Below, piece after piece: positions 7,583 to 16,083 of a stretch of DNA of 40,485 bases. Source of the stretch: Asaia bogorensis (GTDB lineage Bacteria; Pseudomonadota; Alphaproteobacteria; CACIAM-22H2). Positions within the stretch are counted from its first letter, which is position 1; every line of letters starts with the position of its first letter. The position numbers and the translations under genes are program-made. The DNA lies in NCBI GenBank assembly GCA_945892765.1, contig CAMDDQ010000001.1:1-40485 (forward strand), written 5' to 3'. The notes beneath the pieces were generated by a model, which worked only from the letters and a program-made list of their open reading frames with translations, did no database searches and was not told the DNA's origin.

Positions 7583-10234
7583 TTATTCGGCTGCCAGCAT
7601 TTCGTGGAGCGGCGCGCCTGGGCCTTCCAATTCGGCGAACTTGCCCTGAGACACGATCTTTCCGTCGCGCATGATGACGATGCGGTCGAAGGAGCGGGCG
7701 AACGCCGCCCGATGAAGAACCCACAATACTCCGCGGCCCTGAAGTTCGCGGAGAATGTTGTCCATGACTTTACCTTGCGCCTGGGTATCGAGCAGAGCCG
7801 TGGATTCGTTGCAGATCAACAATTGCGGCCGACGCAGCAAGGCGCGGGCAAGCGCCAGCTTTTGACGCTGCGCCGCGCTCATGCGTGAACCGCCCACGCC
7901 GACCGAAAAATCGATGCCGACTTCGATGATGGCGTCGCGAAGATCGAGTGTCGCCAAAACCTCGGAGATGACCTTGCCGAGGCGCACGCCCGCCTGGGCC
8001 TGGCCATAGGCGACCTTTCCGAACAGAATATTGTCCTGGAGCGTGCCCGCGGCGTTGTAGGAATCGGAGCGAAAGAACTCGACCGATTTCGCCAGGTTCG
8101 CCGGGAGGTTCGCCGCGAAGGCCGCCCGCGCCTCGAGCAGGCGGCGCTGCATCGGTTCGTCGATCAGACCCAAGCGATGGCGGGCCGGGATTAGTTTGAA
8201 GGGCAGCGACAAAAGCCGGGAACGGTCCTCCGGGCGTATTTCCGTCTGCGCGATCTTGGCGGTACGTCCAAGCAAAGCCTGAAATTCCGGCAGATCCTCG
8301 GAACTGATGAAGCTGTATTCGGCGAAAAATTCGTGTGTCGGCGGCAGACCGGCGAACAATTCGACCATGGTCTCGGCGACTTTCCGGCCCATCGCGATCA
8401 GATCGGAGGTCAGGCCAACCTTTTCCAGAACACTCAGCACATAGGCGTTTTCGGCCAATTTTTCGACTTCGAAAGCGGGGCCGACCTGAGTGCCGAAAAG
8501 CACGTTTTCGGCGACGGTCGCGTTGGTGTTGTACCGAGCCTCGTCGAAGGGCTCCACGAGGGCGGCCATCTCGCCTCCCTTCAGGCGTTCACGCAAGGCG
8601 GTCCGCGCTTCGAGAACACGCGCCGCCAGCGCCGGCCGCGCCTTGGGATCGATGGTGCCGCGCAGGCCGAATTGATAAACGTCGTCGTCCAAATCGACGA
8701 CCGCCAACATGCGGATGCAGCGCGCGGCGAGTTCCGCGGCATCACTGACGCCGGCCGCCGAATAGTCGATCCAGTCGGCCGTGATGTCGAAATCGGTATT
8801 GCCGGCACGCGTCGCCTCGACCAACCATTGTTTACGTAGCGCGGCGGTCGCCCCGTCGGGATTGGCCGCGATTCGCGGGCGTTGTTTAAGGACGTAGATC
8901 AGGTTCTCCCTGACCGTGCCGGTGAACAAATACGAACTCTGGCCGACATAAGCGATGCGCTGGGCCGAGCGCCATTCCGGCAGCGTCAGCAGATCGTCGC
9001 TGCCCAGTTGGATACGGCCCCCGCTCGGCGCCACGAGTCGGGCGATCGCGTTCGCCAGATGCTCCTTGCCCGATCCCGCCGGCCCGACAATCGCGATATG
9101 TTCGCTCAGCCCCATGTCGAAGGAGACGCCATCGACGAGTTTGCCACCGCCGTCGTCGCTGACCGCGAGGTTGGCAATGCCGAGACGATCGTCGGCGGAC
9201 GGCGTGGGCATGGTTTCCGGGGCGGGTTCCTGCAATTCCGCCGGCGCCATGCCCTCGGGCTGGAACTGTTCGATGACCTGTTCGTATTTGATCACCGCGT
9301 CGGCTTGGCTCTGATAGAAGGTGAGCAACTCCTTCCATGGTGGCGCCAAATCCTTGTAGGCGGCCAGCACGGCGACCAACGCGCCGATGCTGAGATCCCC
9401 GGCGATCACCAAATATCCGCCGAACAGATAAAAGAAAAAGGGCGTTAGCTGGGCAATGTTGCTGTTGAGCTGCTTGACCAAGAACTTGCGCTGGAAGATG
9501 TCGAAGCGGATGCGATAGATCGCGCCCATGCGTTCGGCGAAATCGGCGCGTTCGTAAGTCGACGTGCCGTGGACATGGACTTCGGCGATGCCCGAAACGG
9601 TGTCGCTGATTCGATCGGCGACCTTGCGAATGACTTTCACCCGCTCCTTGCCGAGCAGGTTCACTTTTCGCTGCATCTTGGGGATGACATAGGCCTGCAG
9701 CGGGTAGAGCGCGATGGCGAAGGTGCCCAGCAGCGGATCCTGCACAAACATGAAAAACAGCGCGGTCAGCAACAGCCCGCCCTGGTGCAGAGGCAGCACC
9801 AGCGCGTCGCCGATGAAGCCGCCCAACGCCTCCACTTCCGAGGTGATCATCGGAATGATCTCGCCTTGCGAGACCTTCCGGAAATGCGGCAGCGGAAAAC
9901 GCAGAATCCGGCTGTAGAGTTCGTACCGCAAACGCCGCAGCATACGCTCGCCGAGGCGCCCCTTCATGATGTTGATGTAGAACTTGAACCGGGCGTTGAT
10001 GAAGACCAAAGCCAAGAACACGAAACAGAGGGTGATCAGATAGGGCATCTGATCCAGCGACCAAAAATAGTAGTCTTGGGGAAAAGTCTTGCCCTGAATG
10101 GCACGGTTCACGATCGTCTTGGGCAGATCGAGAATGAAATAATAGAACGGCAGCGACACGCCCGTGACGAGCATTATGACGATCTGCTCTTTCAGGCTGT
10201 AGCGCAGGATGAACCGGTGGATGGTCGATTCCAT
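7583..10234 (-). CDS. Divergent ABC exporter: transmembrane domain plus degenerate nucleotide-binding domain with large internal insertion
   Basis: Start taken as MESTIHRFILRYSLKEQ (ATG at 10234). ABC_membrane-like N-terminus; HIAIVGPAGSGKEHL (Walker A), AYVGQSSYLFTGTVRENL (Q-loop), long insertion, GGSRMSAAQRQKLALARALLRRPQLLICNESTALLD (signature and Walker B), VLHR (H-loop). Confidence 0.85.
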   Translation of the reverse strand: MESTIHRFILRYSLKEQIVIMLVTGVSLPFYYFILDLPKTIVNRAIQGKTFPQDYYFWSLDQMPYLITLCFVFLALVFINARFKFYINIMKGRLGERMLRRLRYELYSRILRFPLPHFRKVSQGEIIPMITSEVEALGGFIGDALVLPLHQGGLLLTALFFMFVQDPLLGTFAIALYPLQAYVIPKMQRKVNLLGKERVKVIRKVADRISDTVSGIAEVHVHGTSTYERADFAERMGAIYRIRFDIFQRKFLVKQLNSNIAQLTPFFFYLFGGYLVIAGDLSIGALVAVLAAYKDLAPPWKELLTFYQSQADAVIKYEQVIEQFQPEGMAPAELQEPAPETMPTPSADDRLGIANLAVSDDGGGKLVDGVSFDMGLSEHIAIVGPAGSGKEHLANAIARLVAPSGGRIQLGSDDLLTLPEWRSAQRIAYVGQSSYLFTGTVRENLIYVLKQRPRIAANPDGATAALRKQWLVEATRAGNTDFDITADWIDYSAAGVSDAAELAARCIRMLAVVDLDDDVYQFGLRGTIDPKARPALAARVLEARTALRERLKGGEMAALVEPFDEARYNTNATVAENVLFGTQVGPAFEVEKLAENAYVLSVLEKVGLTSDLIAMGRKVAETMVELFAGLPPTHEFFAEYSFISSEDLPEFQALLGRTAKIAQTEIRPEDRSRLLSLPFKLIPARHRLGLIDEPMQRRLLEARAAFAANLPANLAKSVEFFRSDSYNAAGTLQDNILFGKVAYGQAQAGVRLGKVISEVLATLDLRDAIIEVGIDFSVGVGGSRMSAAQRQKLALARALLRRPQLLICNESTALLDTQAQGKVMDNILRELQGRGVLWVLHRAAFARSFDRIVIMRDGKIVSQGKFAELEGPGAPLHEMLAAE

Positions 10235-10380
10235 TTCGTTGCTCCCCGCCTCTCCGCCCGTGGCGGAGAGCGGTCCCCTTCTGTCTTTGGCCCCGGCCAC
10301 CTTAACCCACGACCCCGGATGGGTAAATGGCGCGGCTTCCGGCGTTGCGCGGAACGCGATGAACGAGTACTAGCCGGCGG

Positions 10381-12090
10381 ATGATCGTTCTTGGCATCAA
10401 TCCCGCCACCCACGACGCCGCAGCCGCGCTTTTCGACGATTATCGCCTGCTGGCCGCGGTCTCGCTCGAACGCCTGACCCGGCGCAAGGGTGACGGGAAA
10501 GGCGTACCGCTGGAATGTATCGCCGAGGTTCTCTCCATCGCCGGCATGTCGCCTGCCGATGTTGACATCGTCGTCAGCACACGCGGCACGGTGCCACGGC
10601 GTTATCTTCCCCATTTGCGGCGCCAGACCCTTGAGGAGTCGGGCGATGAATCCTCGGCGAGTCTGGCCGAGGAGATGCGCAAGGCGAGAGCTGTGAACGC
10701 CGACGGTTTCTTCGACTCAGCGATGTTCCGTGCCGAACACGGATTTCGGGCCGGCGTGCCGGTGCGGTTTGCTAATCACCACCGCGCGCACGCCCTGCCG
10801 GCGCTATTCTTCACACAATGGCCGGATGCGTTGCTGTACACGGCCGATGGCGGCGGCGACAACGTCCATTACAGCCATCGGGTGTTCTGCGAGGGCACGA
10901 TTGACACGCTGTTCGGCGACGACCGTTGGCTTTTGCCGGAACGGCGCGTGGACAGCCTCGGACTCGCTTATGCCTACGCCACCCAGGCATTGGGTTACCG
11001 CGCGCTTCGCCACGAGGGCAAACTGACGGGCCTGGCTGCGTTTGGCGAGCCCACCTTGATCGACGTGATGGCCCCCCACTTCCGCGTCGACGACGAAGGC
11101 CGGATCGACAGCGATTTCGAGAGTTATGGGGCGATGCGCCGCTTGATTTTTGCGCTGGCCGCGGGACAGAAGCCCCAAGATGTCGCGGCGTCCATCCAGA
11201 AACTGCTTGAGGATTTGATCCTCGGCTCGGTCACCCGCCTGCTCGAACGCCAGCCCGTCAGACATCTTGGACTTGCCGGCGGCGTCTTCGCCAATGTCAG
11301 GCTCAACCGCCTGCTGGCCCAACGCGCGCAGGTGGATGAGATCTTTGTCTTTCCCGCGATGAGCGACGATGGGCTTGCCGTTGGCGCGGTCCTGGAATTT
11401 CTGCTCGAGCGGGACGGCCTGGCGGCCTGGCTCGATCGCCGGCATCACCTCGATCATGTGTTTTTCGGCCGCGACCACGGCGCGGCCATCGACCGCGCGT
11501 TGACGGCCGCACCCGGCATCCGGCGCCTATCCGATCGGCCGGTGCCGGCCGCCGCCGAATTGCTGGCCGAAGGCCGCATCGTTGCCATCTTCAACGGCGG
11601 CATGGAATTCGGCCCCCGCGCGCTTGGCGCCCGCAGCATCCTTGCCGCCGCCTCCGACCGCAGGGTCAACGACACCTTGAACGCCCGGCTCGAGCGGACC
11701 GAGTTCATGCCCTTCGCGCCGGTCGTGCGTGACGTCGACGCGGCGCGGGTCTTCGATCTCGGGGCGGTTAATCGTTACGCCAGCCGGTTCATGACGATTA
11801 CCTGCTTGGTCCGCCCGGAGTGGCGGGAACGTATCCCCGGGGTCGTCCATGTCGACGGGACGGCCCGCCCGCAGGTCGCCGAAAGAAAGACAAACCCACT
11901 TTATTACGACATCCTGACCGAATATGAGGCACGCACCGGCCTGCCCGTCCTGGTCAACACCAGCTTCAACGTCCATGAAGAACCGATCGTGAACACACCA
12001 GAGGAATGCTGCCGCGCTTTGGCCGACGGGCGTATCGATTTTGTGGTCACCGCCTTGGGAGTTTATGGACCCGGCGAACGCCGAAAGTGA
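10381..12090 (+). CDS. Carbamoyltransferase (NodU/CmcH family)
   Basis: MIVLGINPATHDAAAALFDD...SLERLTRRK...LGLAYAYATQALGYRALRHEGKLTGLAAFGEP...LAGGVFANVRLNRLL...GRMEFGPRALGARSI-like (GGMEFGPRALGARSIL)...LVNTSFNVHEEPIVNTPEE. Confidence 0.95.
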   Translation: MIVLGINPATHDAAAALFDDYRLLAAVSLERLTRRKGDGKGVPLECIAEVLSIAGMSPADVDIVVSTRGTVPRRYLPHLRRQTLEESGDESSASLAEEMRKARAVNADGFFDSAMFRAEHGFRAGVPVRFANHHRAHALPALFFTQWPDALLYTADGGGDNVHYSHRVFCEGTIDTLFGDDRWLLPERRVDSLGLAYAYATQALGYRALRHEGKLTGLAAFGEPTLIDVMAPHFRVDDEGRIDSDFESYGAMRRLIFALAAGQKPQDVAASIQKLLEDLILGSVTRLLERQPVRHLGLAGGVFANVRLNRLLAQRAQVDEIFVFPAMSDDGLAVGAVLEFLLERDGLAAWLDRRHHLDHVFFGRDHGAAIDRALTAAPGIRRLSDRPVPAAAELLAEGRIVAIFNGGMEFGPRALGARSILAAASDRRVNDTLNARLERTEFMPFAPVVRDVDAARVFDLGAVNRYASRFMTITCLVRPEWRERIPGVVHVDGTARPQVAERKTNPLYYDILTEYEARTGLPVLVNTSFNVHEEPIVNTPEECCRALADGRIDFVVTALGVYGPGERRK

Positions 12091-12195
12091 GATCGCCTCT
12101 TACTATCAGCCGACATAGGAAGGAAAACCAATTGCCAGGGTTGCCAGACCCATGGGAACAATACCTCGGACCTTGCCTATTCAAAAATTACCGGC

Positions 12196-12234
12196 GGGTC
12201 GGTCGTGAACGCTCGCTGGACGAGCGACCGACCC
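12196..12234. other. Two-tier inverted repeat in the carbamoyltransferase-GT intergenic region
   Basis: gggtcggtc (12196-12204) / gaccgaccc (12226-12234), enclosing gctcg-ctgga-cgagc (12211-12225). Confidence 0.6.
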
Positions 12235-12333
12235 GGAGGGTCGCCTTCCGATCGCGCCAATTTGTGCTTTTTTGCCAATCGGAGCCTGTGCCATAGTTGC
12301 GTCAACGAAGAACGCGGTTTCCGGGGGGGGGCC

Positions 12334-13557
12334 TTGAGCGGATACGTCGCCGGGGCGCGCATCTTGGTGTACAGCCACGACACGTTCGGGCTGGGGCACC
12401 TTCGTCGATGCCGCGCCATCGCCCATTCCCTGGTCAAACACGATCCCGACCTGTCGGTTCTGATCATTTCGGGCTCGCCCATCATTGGCAGCTTCGATTT
12501 CCGGGCGCGCGTGGATTTCGTTCGTATCCCCGGCGTGATCAAGCGCGGCGACGACGAATACGCCTCGCTCAACCTGTCGATCAATATTCAGCAGACACTC
12601 GCCATCCGCTCGTCGATCATTCAACACACCGCCGAACTCTTCGAGCCCGACCTGTTCTTGGTCGACAAGGAGCCGTTGGGGCTGCGCGGCGAGGTGCATG
12701 ACACGTTGACCATGCTCAAGGCCCGGGGCACCCCGCTGGTCCTGGGCCTGCGCGACGTCATGGACGAACCCGCGCTGCTCGGCGAGGAATGGCAACGCAA
12801 GAACGCCGTGCCCGCCTTGCGCGACCTCTACGACGAGGTTTGGGTTTATGGGTTGCCGCAGATCTGCGATCCGCTGGAGGGCATTGGCCTGCCGCGCTCG
12901 GCTCGACAGAAAGTGACCTATACCGGCTACCTGCCGCGCACGGTTTCGCCGGTTACCCCGCGCAGCCATCTGCCCGATTATTTCCAGGAACCCTACATCC
13001 TGGTAACCACCGGCGGTGGCGGCGACGGCGAGGTATTGATCGATTGGGTGCTGCGCGCCTATGAGGCCGACGGTGCCATGCGGCATCCGGCGCTGCTCGT
13101 GCTCGGGCCCTTCATGCCGCCGGAAATTCAGGCCGGTTTCATCGAACGGTCGCGCCGCCTGACCCGGGTTCAAGCCATCACCTTCGATACCCATATCGAG
13201 ACGTTGATGGCCAATGCCGTCGGCGTGGTGGCGATGGGCGGCTACAACACGTTCTGCGAAATCCTGTCATTCGATAAGCGTGCGTTGATCGTGCCGCGCA
13301 CGGTGCCGCGCATGGAACAATACATCCGGGCCACGCGCGCCGCCGATCTCGGCCTCATTCGAGTGCTGATCGACGACGGCGAACGGGACGCCCTGATGAT
13401 GGCGGCGGCGCTGCGCCGTTTGCCGGAGCAAGCCCCGCCGTCCGCGGTCGTGGTGCCCGGACTGCTCGACGGGCTGAAAAACGTCAACCGCAAGGTCGAC
13501 CGGTGGCTGTCGCCATCGCGGCCGGCGCTGGTTTCCGCCGCCGCCCGCCTCGCCTAG
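12334..13557 (+). CDS. MurG-like glycosyltransferase
   Basis: ARILVYSHDTFGLGHLRRCRAIAHSLVK...TYTGYLPR...ILVTTGGGGDG...VAMGGYNTFCEILSFDKRALIVPR. TTG at 12334 preferred over GTG at 12205, which lies inside a hairpin and gives an unconvincing N-terminus. Confidence 0.85.
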   Translation: MSGYVAGARILVYSHDTFGLGHLRRCRAIAHSLVKHDPDLSVLIISGSPIIGSFDFRARVDFVRIPGVIKRGDDEYASLNLSINIQQTLAIRSSIIQHTAELFEPDLFLVDKEPLGLRGEVHDTLTMLKARGTPLVLGLRDVMDEPALLGEEWQRKNAVPALRDLYDEVWVYGLPQICDPLEGIGLPRSARQKVTYTGYLPRTVSPVTPRSHLPDYFQEPYILVTTGGGGDGEVLIDWVLRAYEADGAMRHPALLVLGPFMPPEIQAGFIERSRRLTRVQAITFDTHIETLMANAVGVVAMGGYNTFCEILSFDKRALIVPRTVPRMEQYIRATRAADLGLIRVLIDDGERDALMMAAALRRLPEQAPPSAVVVPGLLDGLKNVNRKVDRWLSPSRPALVSAAARLA

Positions 13558-14888
13558 CGGTGGGCAGGCCCGCATTGGCGCAGCCGCAAACAGCAGGCAG
13601 CGGCCATGGAATCCCCGGCGACGCCACGATCGCCATCGTGCTCAAGGGTTACCCACGCCTGTCCGAGACGTTCATCGCGCAGGAAGTGCTGGGGCTGGAA
13701 CGCCGGGGGTTAGGCCTTCGCCTGGTTTCGCTGCGTCATCCCACCGACAAACATGTTCACCCCATCCATGGGTCGATCGTGGCCCGGGTCGATTACCTGC
13801 CCGAATATCTGTATCGGGAGCCGCTTCGCGTCCTGGCCGGATGGCGTGCTGCGCGCCGGCTGCCCGGTTATCAATCCGCCCGCGTGGCTTGGTTGGCCGA
13901 TCTCCGCCGCGATCCGACCCCCAACCGCATCCGGCGGTTCGGCCAAGCCTTGGTACTGGCCGCGGAGTTGCCGCCCGCGATCGGCCACCTTCACGCGCAT
14001 TTTCTGCACACGCCGGCCTCGGTGGCGCGCTACGCCGCCCTTCTGCGCGGGCTTGGATTTAGCGTTTCGGCGCATGCCAAGGACATCTGGACGATTCCGG
14101 AATGGGAAAAGCGCGAAAAGCTGAACGCCGCGGCATGGGCGGTCGTCTGCACGCGCGCCGGCCGCGATCACCTGGCCACGCTTGCCGCGATGCCCGGCAA
14201 GATCGAGCTGGTTTATCACGGCCTCGATTCCGCGCGTTTTCCCGCGCCACCCGCGCGACCGGCCCGCGACGGCGGCAACAACGATGATCCGGTGACGATC
14301 CTGTCGGTCGGCCGCGCCGTGGCAAAGAAGGGTTACGACGACCTTCTGGACGCCTTAGCTCTCTTGCCGCCGGCACTGTCTTGGCGCTTGGTGCATATCG
14401 GCGGGGGGGCGTTGATTCGCCGCCTCCGACGCCGCGCCGAACGCCTGGGGCTTTCCGACCGCATCGAATGGCGCGGGGCACTTGCCCACGATGCCGTGCT
14501 CGCGGCGTATCGATCCGCCGATCTCTTCGTGTTGGCCAGCCGCGTCGCCAAAGATGGAGATCGCGACGGCCTGCCCAATGTGCTGCTGGAAGCAGCGAGC
14601 CAGGGGTTGGGCTGCGTGGCGACCGAAATTTCCGGCATCCCGGAATTCATCAGCGACGGCCAAACCGGCGTCCTGGTGAAACCCAGGGAACCCGAGAAGC
14701 TCGCCGCGGCGCTGGCCGCCTTGATCGGCGATCCCTCCCGCCGCGAAACCCTGGGCAAAGCCGCGGCCCAGCGCGTCCGCGCCGATTTTGCGCTGGACCG
14801 CGGGATCGATCGGATCGCCGCCCGGCTGGTGGAAAGCGGCGGCCCGCAACGCGCCACCCTTCCCGGCGCGGGCCGCGCGGCGGCCTGA
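13503..14888 (+). CDS. Glycosyltransferase family 4-type protein
   Basis: IAIVLKGYPRLSETFIAQEVLGLERRG...LHAHFLHTPASVARYAALLRGLGFSVSAHAKDIW...LSVGRAVAKKGYDDLLDALALL...GLPNVLLEAASQGLGCVATEISGIPEFI. True start uncertain (GTG 13503 or TTG 13575). Confidence 0.88.
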   Translation: MAVAIAAGAGFRRRPPRLAVGRPALAQPQTAGSGHGIPGDATIAIVLKGYPRLSETFIAQEVLGLERRGLGLRLVSLRHPTDKHVHPIHGSIVARVDYLPEYLYREPLRVLAGWRAARRLPGYQSARVAWLADLRRDPTPNRIRRFGQALVLAAELPPAIGHLHAHFLHTPASVARYAALLRGLGFSVSAHAKDIWTIPEWEKREKLNAAAWAVVCTRAGRDHLATLAAMPGKIELVYHGLDSARFPAPPARPARDGGNNDDPVTILSVGRAVAKKGYDDLLDALALLPPALSWRLVHIGGGALIRRLRRRAERLGLSDRIEWRGALAHDAVLAAYRSADLFVLASRVAKDGDRDGLPNVLLEAASQGLGCVATEISGIPEFISDGQTGVLVKPREPEKLAAALAALIGDPSRRETLGKAAAQRVRADFALDRGIDRIAARLVESGGPQRATLPGAGRAAA

Positions 14889-14931
14889 ACACCGTCGACG
14901 ACGCCAACGCCCGAAATTCCCTCAGTCCGCC

Positions 14932-16083
14932 GTGCGTATCGCCTTTTATGCTCCGCTGAAACCGCCGACGCATCCAGTGCCGTCGGGTGACCGGCGCATG
15001 GCGCATTTGCTGATGGAGGCGATACGGCAGTCCGGCCATGTCGTTGAATTGGCGTGCCGATTCCGCAGTTACGACGGCGACGGAAACGCGGCGCGCCAGG
15101 CGCGGCTGCGACGCATCGGCCAGAGCATGGCGGCCCGTCTCGTGAAACGTTATGAGGCGGGCGAGCCGGAGCGACGGCCGGAGCTGTGGTTCACCTATCA
15201 TCTGTATCACAAGGCGCCGGATTGGCTGGGGCCGGCGATCAGCCGCGGCCTCGATATTCCCTATATCGCCGCGGAGGCCTCGTTCGCAGGCAAACAAGAG
15301 GGCGGGCGCTGGGCGGCCGGACATCGGGCCGCGGCCGCGGCGATAGAGGCCGCCGACATGATCGTCAATTTCAACCCGATCGACGCCGCCGGCGTGCGGC
15401 GTCTGCATGGCGACGACCGTCGGATGATCTCATTGCCGCCCTTCATCGAAGCCGCGCCGTTTCAAGCGGCGGCGTCGCGGCACCGCGACCGTCGCGAAGC
15501 CATCGGCAGACGTTTCGCCCTTGCCGCCGACCCGCCGCGTTTCCTGACCGTGGCCATGATGCGGCCGGGTGACAAACTTCAATCCTTTCGCCTGTTGGGG
15601 CTGGCGCTGCGCCAAATTCTCGACCTGCCCTGGCAGCTTCTGGTGATCGGCGAGGGACCGGCGCGCGCCATCGTCGAAAAATATCTGTCCGGGCTCGGAC
15701 CGGATCGAGTTTGTTTTGGCGGAGAACAGCCGCAAGAGGCCATGCCAGACATCTATGCCGGCTGCGACCTTTACGTTTGGCCGGCGATCGGCGAAGCCTA
15801 TGGCATGTCTTTTCTCGAAGCGCAGGCCGCCGGACTGCCGGCGATCGCCGGCGACAATGCCGGTGTCAGCGAGGTCGTTGACGGCAAGGCCGGGGCGTTG
15901 GTGCCGGCGGGCGATGTCGATGCCTTCGCCGCCGCCGTGCGACGGCTGGCAACGGCGCCGCGGGAATGGCCGGAAAGGCGCGTGGCGGCGCAGGCCTTCG
16001 TCGCCCACCGCCGCAGCCTGTCGGCGGCGCGGGTCGTGCTCGACGCCGCCATGGCGAGCGCGGTCGCGCGGCGGCGCCGATGA
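14932..16083 (+). CDS. Glycosyltransferase family 4-type protein
   Basis: GTG start MRIAFYAPLKPPTHPVPSGDRRMAHLLMEAIRQSGH...GCDLYVWPAIGEAYGMSFLEAQAAGLPAIAGDNAGVSEVVDGKAGALVPAGD. Confidence 0.88.
   Translation: MRIAFYAPLKPPTHPVPSGDRRMAHLLMEAIRQSGHVVELACRFRSYDGDGNAARQARLRRIGQSMAARLVKRYEAGEPERRPELWFTYHLYHKAPDWLGPAISRGLDIPYIAAEASFAGKQEGGRWAAGHRAAAAAIEAADMIVNFNPIDAAGVRRLHGDDRRMISLPPFIEAAPFQAAASRHRDRREAIGRRFALAADPPRFLTVAMMRPGDKLQSFRLLGLALRQILDLPWQLLVIGEGPARAIVEKYLSGLGPDRVCFGGEQPQEAMPDIYAGCDLYVWPAIGEAYGMSFLEAQAAGLPAIAGDNAGVSEVVDGKAGALVPAGDVDAFAAAVRRLATAPREWPERRVAAQAFVAHRRSLSAARVVLDAAMASAVARRRR

Noticed and set aside
12205-12333. GTG-initiated N-terminal extension of the MurG-like GT
   Set aside because: Start codon sits inside a hairpin, extension (MNARWTSDRPGGSPSDRANLCFF...) has no domain similarity, and a TTG with a G-rich upstream stretch precedes the conserved domain.
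12181-13194. 337-aa minus-strand ORF opposite the MurG-like GT
   Set aside because: Shadow ORF; the plus strand encodes a clear glycosyltransferase.
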